DNA from: Candidatus Sulfotelmatobacter sp.
GTDB taxonomy: Bacteria > Acidobacteriota > Terriglobia > Terriglobales > Acidobacteriaceae
Length of the DNA: 43,974 nucleotides
Assembly: GCA_030041215.1 (NCBI GenBank)
Contig: JASHOH010000229.1
Location: 1-43,974 of the forward strand
Direction: 5' to 3'
The notes under the pieces are model-generated. The model was not told the DNA's origin. It did no database searches and worked only from the letters and a program-made list of their open reading frames with translations. Shown here one piece after another: positions 8,100 to 17,760 of this stretch (position 1 is the stretch's first letter; each line of letters opens with the position of its first letter). A program made the position numbers and the translations under genes.

Positions 8100-9200
8100 A
8101 TGGACTTCCACTTGCGCCTGAAAAAATTGCGCGAGCAAGTCGCCGCAAAACGGCTCGATGCCCTGCTGGTCAGCCATCTTCCCAATATCCGTTATCTCTG
8201 CGGATTCACCGGCGGCGCGGGATTTCTTCTCCTCTCGGATTCTGGTTTCGTCTTCTTTACCGACGTTCGCTACGACATGCAATCGCGGACGGAGGTGAAA
8301 GGGGCGCGTGTGATCATTGCGCGCAAGGCATTGTTGGCTGCAGTCGCGGAATGGCTTTGGACCCATCGAAAACGGGCACGCCAGTGGACAATCGGCATTG
8401 ACGCCGAACACCTGACGGTGGCGGAAAAGAAACGGCTTGCTGATCTGCTGCCTTCCGGCGTGAGATTGCGTAATGCGCCTGCTTTGGTCGAGCAGGCCCG
8501 CATGACCAAAGATGAAGATGAATTGGAACAGATTCGCCGAGCGGTGCAACTGGGCGCCAGCCTTTTCGATCGCGCGGTGCAGGTCTTACGTCCGGGAGTA
8601 AAAGAATCTGAAGTGGCAGCGGAGATGGAATACGCTGCTCGGCGCGCGGGAGCGGAGGAGATGTCGTTTCCCACGATCATCGCTTCGGGGCCGCGATCGG
8701 CCCTGCCGCACGGCAGAGCTTCTGACCAAGCTATCGCGGCCGGCTCATTCGTTGTCTGCGACTTCGGTGTTATACTCCATGGTTATTGCTCGGATGAGGC
8801 GCGCACCGTGTGGGTCGGCGATCCGTCCGGGGTCATCGCGAAAGACGCCCGTGACGCGTACGAAGCAGTGAAAGAAGCGCAGCAGACGGCGATGGCAGCA
8901 GTGCGGTCGGGCGTTACCGCTGGGGAAGTCGATGCTGCCGCTCGCAAGGTGCTGCGCAAGACCGGGCTGGCGAAGTATTTCAGGCACTCGACCGGGCACG
9001 GGGTTGGTTTAGAGATTCACGAAGCGCCGCGAATTGCGGTGAGTCAGAAAGAAGTGTTGAAGCCGGGAATGGTCATTACCATTGAGCCCGGAGTATACTT
9101 TCCCGGCAAGTGGGGCGTCCGCATCGAGGACATGGTGGTGGTTAAAGAAGGCGGATGCGAGGTGATGACGCCCACGAGCAAGGATTTTACGGCGGTTTAG
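8100..9200 (+). CDS. pepP: M24-family Xaa-Pro aminopeptidase
   Basis: A cytosolic metallopeptidase removing N-terminal residues that precede proline. ATG 8100 gives 366 residues; a frame from 8061 is longer but its extra residues come from repeat DNA. The N-terminal creatinase-like domain (about 1-130) is followed by the pita-bread catalytic domain. The metal ligands are visible as two Asp in [20 protein letters not shown], His in [14 protein letters not shown], Glu in TIEPGVYFP and Glu in VRIEDMVV. It lies upstream of accB-accC, the conserved pepP-(efp)-accB-accC neighbourhood, but without efp between. No good ribosome site precedes the ATG. Confidence 0.92.
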   Translation: MDFHLRLKKLREQVAAKRLDALLVSHLPNIRYLCGFTGGAGFLLLSDSGFVFFTDVRYDMQSRTEVKGARVIIARKALLAAVAEWLWTHRKRARQWTIGIDAEHLTVAEKKRLADLLPSGVRLRNAPALVEQARMTKDEDELEQIRRAVQLGASLFDRAVQVLRPGVKESEVAAEMEYAARRAGAEEMSFPTIIASGPRSALPHGRASDQAIAAGSFVVCDFGVILHGYCSDEARTVWVGDPSGVIAKDARDAYEAVKEAQQTAMAAVRSGVTAGEVDAAARKVLRKTGLAKYFRHSTGHGVGLEIHEAPRIAVSQKEVLKPGMVITIEPGVYFPGKWGVRIEDMVVVKEGGCEVMTPTSKDFTAV

Positions 9201-9318
9201 TCTTCTTACTTCAGTTCACAGGCGATCTGCCTCGAGAAAGTTGGTTTTGACCACTCGGTTTTCCCCAAGGTCTGCCAGGCGAGGGGAAAGAAGGTCGCAG
9301 CAGTCCCACCGAACGCGA

Positions 9319-9804
9319 ATGAACCAAAAAGAGATCAAGGAACTGATCGAGTTCCTCATTGAAAAGGACATTGCCGAATTTGAGTTGGAGCGCGGCGATG
9401 TCAAATTGAGGGTAAAGCGAGGAGGCGCGCATACAGTTGCGCACGCGCGCCCGGAAGTGCCTTACGTTGTCCCTGCCGCGCCGGTCGCTGTACCAGCTTC
9501 TCAAGCGGCACCAACTTCATCGCCTGCCGCGCCCGAAGCGGCTCCGCCTCCGGCGGAAGAGAAGCTTCATATCGTGAAATCTCCGATTGTGGGAACGTTC
9601 TATGAAGCTCCGTCGCCGGGCGCGCCGCCGTTCGTCAAGGTGGGAGACACCGTGGAGCTGGGGCAGGTTCTCTGCATCGTGGAAGCGATGAAACTGTTGA
9701 ACGAAATCGAGTCCGATGTGGCGGGCGAAATCGTCAAGAAAATGGCCAGCAACGGCCAACCAATCGAATATGGCCAGGAATTGTTCGCCATAAGGCCGAA
9801 GTGA
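9319..9804 (+). CDS. accB: Biotin carboxyl carrier protein of acetyl-CoA carboxylase
   Basis: AccB carries the biotin that AccC carboxylates and the carboxyltransferase uses to make malonyl-CoA for fatty acid synthesis. ATG 9319 gives 161 residues, beginning MNQKEIKELIEFLIEKDIAEFELE, the usual AccB N-terminus; a frame from 9241 is rejected because its extra residues are unlike the family. An Ala/Pro linker (about 50-85) is followed by the biotinyl domain (about 86-161). The biotinylated Lys is about residue 125 in VEAMKLLNEIE. The gene is about 240 bp upstream of accC, a wider gap than usual, filled by a palindromic repeat. Confidence 0.96.
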   Translation: MNQKEIKELIEFLIEKDIAEFELERGDVKLRVKRGGAHTVAHARPEVPYVVPAAPVAVPASQAAPTSSPAAPEAAPPPAEEKLHIVKSPIVGTFYEAPSPGAPPFVKVGDTVELGQVLCIVEAMKLLNEIESDVAGEIVKKMASNGQPIEYGQELFAIRPK

Positions 9805-9926
9805 GTGCGCTGTTCGATCAATTCATCTGCCGATTCGGGTATGGGAAAATTTTCCGGGTGGCCGTTCCTGAGTGCTCCGAGAAATGCAATGGTGCGGTTT
9901 GTGCATGCGACTGTTCCGATACACGC

Positions 9927-9971
9927 GAGATCCCTCGCCCCGCTGGCGAAAACGCGGGGCTTCGGGATGAC
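9927..9971 (+). repeat. 45-bp dispersed palindromic repeat, copy 1
   Basis: The core is GCCCCGC (9937-9943) pairing with GCGGGGC (9954-9960), flanked by GAGATCCCTC on the left and CGGGATGAC on the right. A second copy, in the opposite orientation, is at 21413-21456; by my alignment the two differ at five positions plus one indel. It fills the accB-accC gap. Confidence 0.8.
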
Positions 9972-10009
9972 GCCGGTCATCGACCCGCATGCCGCACCCT
10001 TTCGCAACA

Positions 10010-10037
10010 AGCTGGGAGCTGACGGCTGAAAGCTGAT
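10010..10037. repeat. Degenerate 7-bp tandem array upstream of accC
   Basis: Four consecutive heptamers (AGCTGGG, AGCTGAC, GGCTGAA, AGCTGAT) end 5 bp before the accC ATG, where a ribosome binding site would be expected. Confidence 0.65.
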
Positions 10038-10042
10038 AGGTG

Positions 10043-11413
10043 ATGTTCAAGAAGATTCTGATTGCCAATCGCGGAGAAATTGCGCTGCGCATCATTTGCG
10101 CCTGCAAAGAACTGGGAGTGCGTACGGTCGCGATTTACAGCGAGGCCGACCGTCATTCATTGCCTGTGCGCTTTGCAGATGAAGCAATCTGCATTGGGCC
10201 GCCGCAGCTGGCATTGAGTTATCTCAACATTCCAGCGGTGATCAGCGCAGCGGAAATTGCCAATGTGGAGGCAGTCCATCCCGGCTACGGTCTTTTGGCC
10301 GAAAACGCCAACTTCGCCGAAGTCTGCGAAACCAGCGGCATCAAGTTCATCGGCCCGCGTCCGGAAGTGACGCGGCTGATGGGAGAAAAAGAAAAGGCCC
10401 GTGCCGCCATGGAAAAAGCGGGCGTGCCGATTCTGCCGGGGTCAGATGGAATTATCGCGTCGGAAGGCGAAGCCCTGGAGTGGGCGCGGCAGGTTGGCTT
10501 TCCAGTGATCCTGAAAGCCTCAGCCGGGGGCGGCGGGCGCGGCATGAGAATCGTTCGCAGCGAGCAAGAATTGCCGGGATTGTTTCTCGCTGCGCAATCG
10601 GAAGCTGCGGGCGCCTTCGGCAACGGCGATCTGTACATGGAAAAGTACGTGGAGCACCCGCGGCATATTGAGTTCCAGGTATTGGCCGATGAGCACGGCA
10701 ACGTCGTCAGTCTCGGCGAGCGCGAATGCTCGATCCAGCGGCGTCATCAGAAGCTGTTGGAAGAATCACCTTCGTTGCAGGTGACCCCTGAGCTGCGTGA
10801 GCAGATCGGCCGCGTGCTGTGCAAGTCGCTGGCGCAGGTTGGATACACAAATGCCGGAACGGTTGAGTTCCTGATGGATCAGGACCGCCGTCTGCACTTC
10901 ATCGAAATGAATACGCGCATTCAGGTGGAGCACCCGGTCACAGAAATGGTGACCGACGTGGACTTGGTGAAGTCCCAGATCATGATTGCCGCGGGCGCCG
11001 AGATGAAGGATGTTCTGCATGGGCCGATCGAGCGCCGTGGACATGCCATCGAATGCCGCATCAATGCCGAACATCCGGAGAAGTTCACTCCGTCGGCGGG
11101 GAAGATCACCGCATTCAATCCGGCAGGAGGGACGGGCATTCGCGTAGATACGGCCGCGTTCACTGAAGGCATCATTCCGCCTTACTATGATTCCCTCATC
11201 GCCAAGCTCGTCGCTTATGGACGCGATCGTGAAGAGGCGCTTTCGCGCATGGCGCGGGCGCTGGATATGTTCATTGTTGAAGGCATTCACACGACGATTC
11301 CGCTGCACCGGAGGATTGTGGCCGATCCCGATTTCCGAGCTGGGAAGTTTGATACGGGATTTATTGAACGGTTTCTGGCGGAGAACGGCGCGAAAAAGGA
11401 CTCTGCGGCTTGA
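10043..11413 (+). CDS. accC: Biotin carboxylase subunit of acetyl-CoA carboxylase
   Basis: AccC uses ATP and bicarbonate to carboxylate biotin on AccB. From ATG 10043 (a GTG directly precedes it at 10040) the protein has 456 residues and begins [18 protein letters not shown], as usual. The ATP-grasp glycine loop [14 protein letters not shown] is at about residues 158-171. [14 protein letters not shown] (about 287-300) carries catalytic residues, and the C-terminal biotin-carboxylase domain is complete. The stop codon overlaps the TTG start of thiE by four bases (TTGA), so the two are probably translated together. Confidence 0.97.
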   Translation: MFKKILIANRGEIALRIICACKELGVRTVAIYSEADRHSLPVRFADEAICIGPPQLALSYLNIPAVISAAEIANVEAVHPGYGLLAENANFAEVCETSGIKFIGPRPEVTRLMGEKEKARAAMEKAGVPILPGSDGIIASEGEALEWARQVGFPVILKASAGGGGRGMRIVRSEQELPGLFLAAQSEAAGAFGNGDLYMEKYVEHPRHIEFQVLADEHGNVVSLGERECSIQRRHQKLLEESPSLQVTPELREQIGRVLCKSLAQVGYTNAGTVEFLMDQDRRLHFIEMNTRIQVEHPVTEMVTDVDLVKSQIMIAAGAEMKDVLHGPIERRGHAIECRINAEHPEKFTPSAGKITAFNPAGGTGIRVDTAAFTEGIIPPYYDSLIAKLVAYGRDREEALSRMARALDMFIVEGIHTTIPLHRRIVADPDFRAGKFDTGFIERFLAENGAKKDSAA

Positions 11414-12147
11414 TTGTTGTCCCTCGTCTTTATCCTATTGCCGATGCGGCGTGCTTTTCCTCGACTTATGACTTAATTTCATTTGCACAAGACCTGATTG
11501 CCGCGGGCTGCACGTTGCTGCAGTACAGGAATAAGTCGGGTAACGCGCGCGTGATGTTGGAGCAGGCGCGGGAACTGAGGAGACGCCTCGGTTTTCATTC
11601 CCACTTCCCCCAAAACAGGGGAGAAGTGGGGCACCTCACATTAGAGAGGATCCAGAGTCAAAGTCCCCACCCTGTCGCAAAAAGCGCGACAAGGGTGGGG
11701 CAACCCCGTTTTGAGAATTCCGTTCGGCTCATCATGAACGACCGTGCCGACCTTTGCCTCATGGCTGATTTCGATGGCGTTCACGTCGGGCAGGATGACT
11801 TGTCGCCAGAATCGGTTCGCAAGATCATCGGCCCGGATCGCCTGCTCGGGGTTTCGACGCATAATCCTGAACAGGTCGCCGAGGCCGCTAAGACTTCAGC
11901 CGACTATCTTGCCATCGGCCCCGTTTTTGCGACGGCAAGCAAAGAGAAGCCTGATCCTGTCGTGGGTCTTGAAGGGGTGCGCCGGGCGCGGCAGTTGACC
12001 CGCAAGCCGCTGGTCGCGATCGGCGGCATCACGCGGGCGAACGCGAAGTCGGTCATTGAGGCGGGAGCGGATTCGGTGGCGGTGATATCTGACTTGATAC
12101 GGGATCCGCGCAAATCAGCAGAGGAATTTTTTCGCATATTGGGGTAA
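11410..12147 (+). CDS. thiE: Thiamine-phosphate synthase with an in-frame repeat insertion
   Basis: ThiE joins the thiazole and pyrimidine moieties to form thiamine monophosphate. The TTG at 11410 overlaps the accC stop and gives 245 residues; about 205-215 is usual. Family motifs are QYRNKS (about 37-42), [17 protein letters not shown], the GPVFAT region and [26 protein letters not shown]. The excess is explained by about 40 residues (roughly 62-101, between RRRLG and SVRLIMNDR) encoded by a double palindromic repeat. The frame stays open through it. The insertion falls in the loop before the strand carrying the substrate-binding Asn-Asp, so the enzyme may still fold. Confidence 0.9.
   Translation: MIVVPRLYPIADAACFSSTYDLISFAQDLIAAGCTLLQYRNKSGNARVMLEQARELRRRLGFHSHFPQNRGEVGHLTLERIQSQSPHPVAKSATRVGQPRFENSVRLIMNDRADLCLMADFDGVHVGQDDLSPESVRKIIGPDRLLGVSTHNPEQVAEAAKTSADYLAIGPVFATASKEKPDPVVGLEGVRRARQLTRKPLVAIGGITRANAKSVIEAGADSVAVISDLIRDPRKSAEEFFRILG
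11600..11704 (+). repeat. Palindromic repeat pair inserted inside thiE
   Basis: Hairpin 1 pairs CCCACTTCCCC (11600-11610) with GGGG and AAGTGGG (11618-11630, two-base bulge). Hairpin 2 pairs CCCCACCCTGTCGC (11665-11678) with 11686-11700 (one extra A) around an A-rich loop, and is followed by CAACCC. The layout closely matches the intergenic hairpins at 37453-37486, 37506-37533 and 41351-41381. It is translated in frame within ThiE. Confidence 0.8.
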
Positions 12148-12163
12148 AGTCAGGGGCGTATAG

Positions 12164-12184
12164 CGGCCAACGGCCAATGACGAA
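12164..12184. repeat. Degenerate 7-bp tandem array upstream of permease gene
   Basis: Heptamers CGGCCAA, CGGCCAA and TGACGAA lie in the 55-bp gap between thiE and the first permease gene, 18 bp before the proposed start. Confidence 0.5.
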
Positions 12185-12202
12185 ATCAGCCCTGGAGGCA
12201 TC

Positions 12203-13762
12203 CTGAGCACACCGGCAACTGCTGCACGCAGCGATTGGGAAATTCACAGCCATCAAGACCAGGAGCTGGTCAAGGGACTCGGCCTGACCAGCGCCACTAT
12301 GCTGGTCATGGGGTCGATGATCGGCTCGGGCATCTTTATTGTTTCAGCCGAGATTGCGCGCGAGGTGGATTCTCCCGCGCTTTTAATTGCCGCCTGGGCT
12401 GTCGCAGGTTTCATGACCATCGTCGCCGCGCTCAGCTATGGTGAGCTGGCGGCCATGATGCCGCGGGCCGGCGGGCAGTATGTCTATTTGCGCGAAGCGC
12501 TGGGCCCGCTGTGGGGCTTTCTTTATGGCTGGACATTATTCCTGGTCATCCAGACCGGCACCATCGCAGCTGTAGGGGTGGCATTCGGCAAGTTCCTGGG
12601 CGTTTTCTTTCCATCAATTTCCTCTACGAACTGGATTCTGCATCTCTGGAAAGTTCCGCCGATTCCGATTGGCCCCATGGTGCTCGGCAACATGGAAGTT
12701 GGTATCAACACGCAGAATCTGGCGGCCATCCTGCTGGTGATTTTTCTTTCGGTCGTGAATATTTTTGGGGTGAAAACTGGCGCGTTCATTCAAAACATCT
12801 TTACAACGGCTAAAGTCTCGGCGCTGTTCGGTTTGGTTGTATTAGGTCTTGCCCTCGGCCGCAACGCGCAGGCTATCGCCGCCAACTTCAGCGGGCATTT
12901 CTGGCGCAACGCGGCCCTCTCGGCGCAACATGCAGTTCAGGTGGGCGTAGGCGGGCCAATCGTAATGGTTGGGACATTGACCATCCTGGCCGTGGCACAG
13001 GTTGGCTCGCTTTTTTCCGCCGACGCCTGGAACAACGTAACGTTCACCGCGGGAGAAGTGAAGAATCCGAGCCGCAATCTTCCGCTCTCGCTTGCGCTCG
13101 GCACGGGCGTGGTGATCGCTCTCTACATCGCCTGCAACTTCATTTATCTGAACGTGCTTCCTCTCGATGGAATCCCAACCGCAACCACGGTTCTAGGGCG
13201 CGGGATCAAGTATGCTGCCGAAGACCGCGTCGGCACTGCCGTCATGACACAAATGTTCGGGGCTGCCGGCGGCTGGCTGATGGCCGCAGCCATTCTGATT
13301 TCCAGCTTCGGCTGCAACAATGGACTGATTCTTTCGGGCGCGCGCGTCTACTATGCGATGGCCAAAGACGGCCTGTTCTTCCGCGGCGTCGCAAAACTGC
13401 ATCCTACATATAAAACCCCTGCCGTTTCGCTGATGGTGCAGATGATCTGGACCTGCGTTCTGTGCATCTCCGGCAGCTACGGCCAATTGCTCGACTACAT
13501 TATTTTTGCGGTGCTGGTCTTTTATATTTTGACCATCGTGGGATTATTCGTGCTGCGCCGCACTCATCCGGACGCCGAAAGGCCATATAAGGCGGTTGGA
13601 TACCCGGTGCTGCCGGCGATTTATATTGTGATGGCGTTGTTCATCGATGTCGTATTATTGCGCTACAAGCCACAGTACACGTGGCCGGGGTTGATTGTGG
13701 TGCTGCTGGGAATACCGGTATATTACGCGTGGTCGGCGAGGGCGAGTACGCGTTCCGCCTAA
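12203..13762 (+). CDS. APC-family amino acid permease (start uncertain, possible CTG)
   Basis: An inner-membrane amino acid transporter of the APC superfamily with about 12 hydrophobic helices. The family signature near the N-terminus is intact (TMLVMGSMIGSGIFIVSAEIA), as is the helix 2-3 region (ALSYGELAAMMPRAGGQYVYLREA). The first in-frame ATG (12299) falls inside helix 1, so the true start must be upstream. The frame is open further back and a GGAGG at 12194-12198 precedes CTG at 12203, giving 519 residues with a polar 30-residue N-tail; ATC 12200 is the other option. The substrate cannot be read from sequence. It is followed after 21 bp by a second permease. Confidence 0.85.
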   Translation: MSTPATAARSDWEIHSHQDQELVKGLGLTSATMLVMGSMIGSGIFIVSAEIAREVDSPALLIAAWAVAGFMTIVAALSYGELAAMMPRAGGQYVYLREALGPLWGFLYGWTLFLVIQTGTIAAVGVAFGKFLGVFFPSISSTNWILHLWKVPPIPIGPMVLGNMEVGINTQNLAAILLVIFLSVVNIFGVKTGAFIQNIFTTAKVSALFGLVVLGLALGRNAQAIAANFSGHFWRNAALSAQHAVQVGVGGPIVMVGTLTILAVAQVGSLFSADAWNNVTFTAGEVKNPSRNLPLSLALGTGVVIALYIACNFIYLNVLPLDGIPTATTVLGRGIKYAAEDRVGTAVMTQMFGAAGGWLMAAAILISSFGCNNGLILSGARVYYAMAKDGLFFRGVAKLHPTYKTPAVSLMVQMIWTCVLCISGSYGQLLDYIIFAVLVFYILTIVGLFVLRRTHPDAERPYKAVGYPVLPAIYIVMALFIDVVLLRYKPQYTWPGLIVVLLGIPVYYAWSARASTRSA

Positions 13763-13783
13763 TTCAAGGAGAAACCCAAGCGA

Positions 13784-15409
13784 ATGGCCAATCTGCTGGC
13801 AACCAAGCCACTGAACCTGCTCATGCAAGAGGCCCACGAATCGGGCGAGCACAGTCTTAAACGCACATTGGGAGTGTTTCAGCTTACTGCGCTGGGCGTG
13901 GGCGCGATCATCGGCGCAGGAATTTTTGTGATGGTCGGCTTGGGCGCGCAGTATGCAGGACCGGGGTTGACTTTATCGTTCGTGCTGTCTGGCCTGGGAT
14001 GCGCTTTTGCCGGCCTCTGCTATGCCGAGTTTGCCGCCATGATTCCGCTGGCCGGCAGCGCTTATACCTATGCATACGCCACCCTGGGCGAACTGCTGGC
14101 ATGGATCATCGGCTGGGATCTCACTCTCGAATACGCCATGGGCGCCAGCACGGTTTCTTCAGGATGGTCGAATCACTTCATAGAACTGCTTAAAATATTC
14201 CACCTCAGAATTCCGCTATGGATGTCCTACGATCACTGGACCGCACTCAAAACCGCCGAAATGACGATTGGCCGCGAGATGGCTCATGCAGCTGATCCGA
14301 CGTTGGTGCCGGGGTCGCAGGGGTTTCTCGACAAAGTCAGCGCGATTTGTGGTTCGCAGTCGCCGGAGTTGTTGCAGCGCGCGCACGAATTGCTCGGAGC
14401 GCCACATCTGTTCGGAATGGAGATCGGCTTCAATCTTCCTGCCTTTATCATTGCGCTGGTCATCACCTTGATCCTGGTAATCGGAATCAAAGAGAGTGCA
14501 CGCTTTAACGCGACGATTGTAACCATCAAAGTTTCGGTGGTGTTGTTCGTGATCGCTTTGGGTGCTCGTTACGTGAACCCCGGCAACTGGGGCGGCGATT
14601 GGTCGTCGTACGCTCCTCATGGGTTCGCTGGAATTGGAGCGGGAGCGGCTTACATCTTCTTTGCGTATATCGGTTTTGATGCTGTATCCACGACAGCTCA
14701 GGAGGCGAAGAATCCGCAACGCGATCTGCCGATTGGCATGATCGCTTCGCTGGCAATTTGCACTGTCTTGTACATTGCTGTTGCCGCTGTGTTGACGGGC
14801 ATGGTGCGCTGGCAGCAGATCAACATTGAAGCTCCGGTCGCCCTGGCCTTTCTGGATCGCGGGCTCTCGACTGCCTCGCACATTATCACTCTCGGCGCGC
14901 TGGCCGGGCTGACCAGTGTGATGCTAGTGATGTTACTGGGCCAGACTCGCGTGCTCTATTCCATGGCCAACGACGGCCTTCTGCCCAGGAAGTTCTTTGC
15001 TGATGTTCATCCCAAGTTCCGCACGCCATGGAAAAACACGATTCTCGTGGGGTTGCTGGCCGCGATCGTAGGTAGTCTGACGCCGATCGAGGATATCGGA
15101 AAAATGGTGAACATCGGAACGCTGTTGGCTTTTGTGATCGTGTCGCTCTCGGTCATGGTGTTGCGTTACACAAATCCCACATTGCACCGGCCATTCCGAA
15201 CTCCCTGGGTGCCGGTGGTGCCGATTCTGGGCGTGGTTTCTAACGGCTACATGATGTACAAGCTGGGCTGGGTGAACTGGGCGCGGCTGATTATCTGGCT
15301 GATCATAGGGCTGATTGTGTATTTCACCTACAGCACCAAGCACAGCCGCGTGCAGGCGATGCAATCGGGTGCGGCGCCCGCCAAGGCATCGCCTTCCATG
15401 GCCGATTAG
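13784..15409 (+). CDS. APC-family amino acid permease, cationic amino acid transporter type
   Basis: A 541-residue membrane protein with an AAGGAGAA ribosome site. The start region (LKRTLGVFQLTALGVGAIIGAGIFVMVG) and FAAMIPLAGSAYTYAYATLGELLAWIIGWDLTLEYAMGAS match the CAT/YfnA-like branch, which moves basic or branched neutral amino acids. Compared with the standard 14-helix plan there is a polar loop of about 75 residues (roughly 142-215) between helices. It forms a tandem transporter pair with the previous gene and ends in a strong terminator, so the transcript beginning near accC or thiE may end here. Confidence 0.9.
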   Translation: MANLLATKPLNLLMQEAHESGEHSLKRTLGVFQLTALGVGAIIGAGIFVMVGLGAQYAGPGLTLSFVLSGLGCAFAGLCYAEFAAMIPLAGSAYTYAYATLGELLAWIIGWDLTLEYAMGASTVSSGWSNHFIELLKIFHLRIPLWMSYDHWTALKTAEMTIGREMAHAADPTLVPGSQGFLDKVSAICGSQSPELLQRAHELLGAPHLFGMEIGFNLPAFIIALVITLILVIGIKESARFNATIVTIKVSVVLFVIALGARYVNPGNWGGDWSSYAPHGFAGIGAGAAYIFFAYIGFDAVSTTAQEAKNPQRDLPIGMIASLAICTVLYIAVAAVLTGMVRWQQINIEAPVALAFLDRGLSTASHIITLGALAGLTSVMLVMLLGQTRVLYSMANDGLLPRKFFADVHPKFRTPWKNTILVGLLAAIVGSLTPIEDIGKMVNIGTLLAFVIVSLSVMVLRYTNPTLHRPFRTPWVPVVPILGVVSNGYMMYKLGWVNWARLIIWLIIGLIVYFTYSTKHSRVQAMQSGAAPAKASPSMAD

Positions 15410-15423
15410 TGGTTTTACAGTCG

Positions 15424-15456
15424 GGCCCTCCGCACTGCGCGGAGGGCCTTTTTGTT
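15424..15456 (+). terminator. Rho-independent terminator after the permease pair
   Basis: GGCCCTCCGC (15424-15433) pairs perfectly with GCGGAGGGCC (15439-15448) around a 5-nt loop, followed by TTTTTGTTTT. It lies 14 bp after the stop codon. Confidence 0.92.
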
Positions 15457-15530
15457 TTATAGTGCAGATGGTCGTTAGTCCTTCGGCTATCGAAACTGGA
15501 ATCCCAGTTTGGACTGCGGCTCCGAGGCTA

Positions 15531-15572
15531 ACGACTGACGACCGACGACCAACGATCAAGGACCAATGACTC
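15531..15572. repeat. Degenerate 7-bp tandem array upstream of nnr
   Basis: Six consecutive heptamers (ACGACTG, ACGACCG, ACGACCA, ACGATCA, AGGACCA, ATGACTC) end 4 bp before the nnr ATG, where no conventional ribosome site is seen. An 8-bp inverted repeat GTCGTTAG (15471-15478)/CTAACGAC (15528-15535) overlaps its left end. Confidence 0.65.
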
Positions 15573-15576
15573 TTTC

Positions 15577-17133
15577 ATGAAAATCGTTTCCGCGGAAGAA
15601 ATGCGGGCCATCGATCGCGCTACCAGCGAGCGCTTCGGCGTGCCTTCGCTCACCTTAATGGAAAATGCGGGCGGAGCTGTTTCCGATTACGTTCTATCGC
15701 ATTATTCGACAGCGGCCCGCATTCTGATTTTCTGCGGCAAGGGAAATAATGGCGGCGATGGCTTCGTGGCCGCACGGCGATGGCACGAGCGTGGGAAGAA
15801 TGTTCAGGTCATCGTACTGGCCGATCCGAAGGAATTGCGCGGCGACGCAGCGGTAATGTTCGCAAAACTGCCGGTCGCGGCTACTGGCGTGCGTTCCAGC
15901 GAAGAGTTACAGCAGCTTGGGCAATCGCTGCAAGCTGATTTATATGTAGATGCGATTTTGGGCACCGGGTTCAAGCCTCCTGTGACCGGGCTTTATGCAG
16001 AAGCCATTGCTTTGATGAACGGCGGCAAGGTTCCAGTGGTCGCGGTTGACATTCCATCCGGAGCGGATGCCGATGCGATGGGAGCGCAAGCGGGGACGAT
16101 TGCGCGCGCGGATGCTGTCGTCACGTTTACTGCGCCGCGTCCCGCGCATGTGTTCAGCCAGCTAACTTCAGGACCCACCGTTGTCGCCCCAATCGGCTCG
16201 CCGCCAGAGGCGATCACGTCTGCGCTGCAACTCAATGTGACTACCGCGCCCGATCTTGCCGCATTTGTTGCGCTGCGCCCGGCGGATTCGAACAAAGGGA
16301 ATTACGGGCATGTGTTGGTCGTGGGAGGATCGCTGGGCAAGGCGGGAGCGGCTGCCATGGCCGGATTGGCCACGCTTCGCGCCGGAGCGGGTCTTTCCAC
16401 GGTTGCGACGGCGAAATCGATTCTGGGGACCGTGGCCTCATTTCACCCCGAAGTGATGACGGAGCCGTTGCCCGAAACCGATGGGGGCGCGATTTCTATC
16501 AGCGCGCGCGACAGGATTGAAGATCTAGCAGAGGGGAAGAGCGTAATCGCAATCGGGCCCGGGATTTCCCGCGATCCGCAAACCGCAGAGCTCGTGCGTA
16601 CTCTGCTCGCCGAACTTCAATCGGCATTTGTTGTCGATGCAGACGGCCTGAATGCGTTCGATGGGCGCGCCAGTGAATTGAACGGGAATGACAGATTCGT
16701 TGTCATTACGCCGCATCCCGGAGAGATGGCGCGGCTTGTGGGATCGAGCGTTGCGGATGTTCAGAAAGATCGTTTGGGCGTGGCGCGCCGCTTTGCGCGC
16801 GAACACGATGTCATCGTGGTGCTGAAAGGCTATCGCTCGCTCGTGGCAAAGCCAGATGGTGAAGCTTGGGTGAATACGACAGGGAATCCCGGGATGGCGA
16901 CCGGGGGCACAGGCGACGTGCTGACTGGGATCGTCGCGGGGATGATGGCCCAGCATCCGAAAGATGCATTCAAAGCAGTGCTTGCGGCAGTTCACCTGCA
17001 CGGGTTTGCCGGCGATGTAATGAAAGCGATTGTGGGCGAGCACGCGATGGTGGCAACCGATCTGCTGCAAGGGCTGCCGGTGGCATTTAGGGTCATGCGA
17101 CAGGCGGCGCAGGAAAAACTTGTGCGCTGGTAG
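15577..17133 (+). CDS. nnr: Bifunctional NAD(P)H-hydrate epimerase/ADP-dependent dehydratase
   Basis: A cytosolic metabolite-repair enzyme. The N-terminal YjeF_N domain epimerises R- to S-NAD(P)HX, and the C-terminal ribokinase-like domain dehydrates S-NAD(P)HX back to NAD(P)H using ADP. At 518 residues it has the normal length of the fused form. The epimerase motif CGKGNNGGDGFVAAR is at about residues 53-67. In the C-domain one sees TPHPGEMARL and NTTGNPGMATGGTGDVLTG, the nucleotide-binding signature, near residue 440. The start ATG 15577 gives the canonical MKIVSAEEMRAIDR. The gene is often next to tsaE in bacteria, and tsaE follows here after the PilZ gene. Confidence 0.96.
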   Translation: MKIVSAEEMRAIDRATSERFGVPSLTLMENAGGAVSDYVLSHYSTAARILIFCGKGNNGGDGFVAARRWHERGKNVQVIVLADPKELRGDAAVMFAKLPVAATGVRSSEELQQLGQSLQADLYVDAILGTGFKPPVTGLYAEAIALMNGGKVPVVAVDIPSGADADAMGAQAGTIARADAVVTFTAPRPAHVFSQLTSGPTVVAPIGSPPEAITSALQLNVTTAPDLAAFVALRPADSNKGNYGHVLVVGGSLGKAGAAAMAGLATLRAGAGLSTVATAKSILGTVASFHPEVMTEPLPETDGGAISISARDRIEDLAEGKSVIAIGPGISRDPQTAELVRTLLAELQSAFVVDADGLNAFDGRASELNGNDRFVVITPHPGEMARLVGSSVADVQKDRLGVARRFAREHDVIVVLKGYRSLVAKPDGEAWVNTTGNPGMATGGTGDVLTGIVAGMMAQHPKDAFKAVLAAVHLHGFAGDVMKAIVGEHAMVATDLLQGLPVAFRVMRQAAQEKLVRW

Positions 17134-17309
17134 GAGGCAAACTTAGTTTCCCGATTGGCCTCCCGTACGTTGGCGAGACAGTAAACCTTAATATTGTGCT
17201 TGAGCCTGCGTTTGTTAGGCGTTGAAACTCCGTGTCCCGCGCGGGAATTCGGCCATCGGCTTCCGTAACCTGTTACCTGCGCCGATCCCGTGTCATAGTT
17301 CCGTCAGTT

Positions 17310-17705
17310 ATGACCCACTTCCCCCAACCGCACCCTTCGCGGCGAGCGGCCCGGGTCCAGCTAGGAGAGAACGTTCCGGCTGCGATTCGCCTGGAAGACG
17401 GCCGCCAAGCCAAAGCCAAACTGCAAACCATTTCCACGACTGGCGGCCTGCTGCAATTGCCGCGTTCCCTCAGCCGGGGAGACTTTGTCGAAGTTGCATT
17501 CCAGACCCAATCGGGCCCGGTGAGGGCGATGGCGGAAATTCTAAGTCCGATGCGCAAAACGAATGACGGCGTGTTCCAGCCTTTTCGGTTTGTCGCGCTC
17601 GAGGATGAGGACCACCGCCGGTTGCGCACCTCGCTCGATCATGTAGCGACGCGCAATTCTCTGGGACTGAAATCCGCCATGCTGAGCACGGTGGGCACGA
17701 TCTAG
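17310..17705 (+). CDS. PilZ-domain-like protein
   Basis: A 131-residue cytosolic protein resembling PilZ domains, which bind cyclic di-GMP. An N-terminal arginine cluster (SRRAARVQ, about residues 10-17) matches the RxxxR element. The second motif, usually D/NxSxxG, reads TISTTGG here, so the Asp/Asn is replaced by Thr and binding is uncertain. Beta-strand-like alternation follows. ATG 17310 is chosen over an in-frame start at 17232 because the extra residues are not domain-like; the ribosome site is weak. It may act on pilus or envelope functions, but nothing nearby shows a partner. Confidence 0.7.
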   Translation: MTHFPQPHPSRRAARVQLGENVPAAIRLEDGRQAKAKLQTISTTGGLLQLPRSLSRGDFVEVAFQTQSGPVRAMAEILSPMRKTNDGVFQPFRFVALEDEDHRRLRTSLDHVATRNSLGLKSAMLSTVGTI

Positions 17706-17760
17706 CAATTGGTATAGACTTCAGTTCCGCAAAACGCTGAACGATAAGGCAACAAGAACG

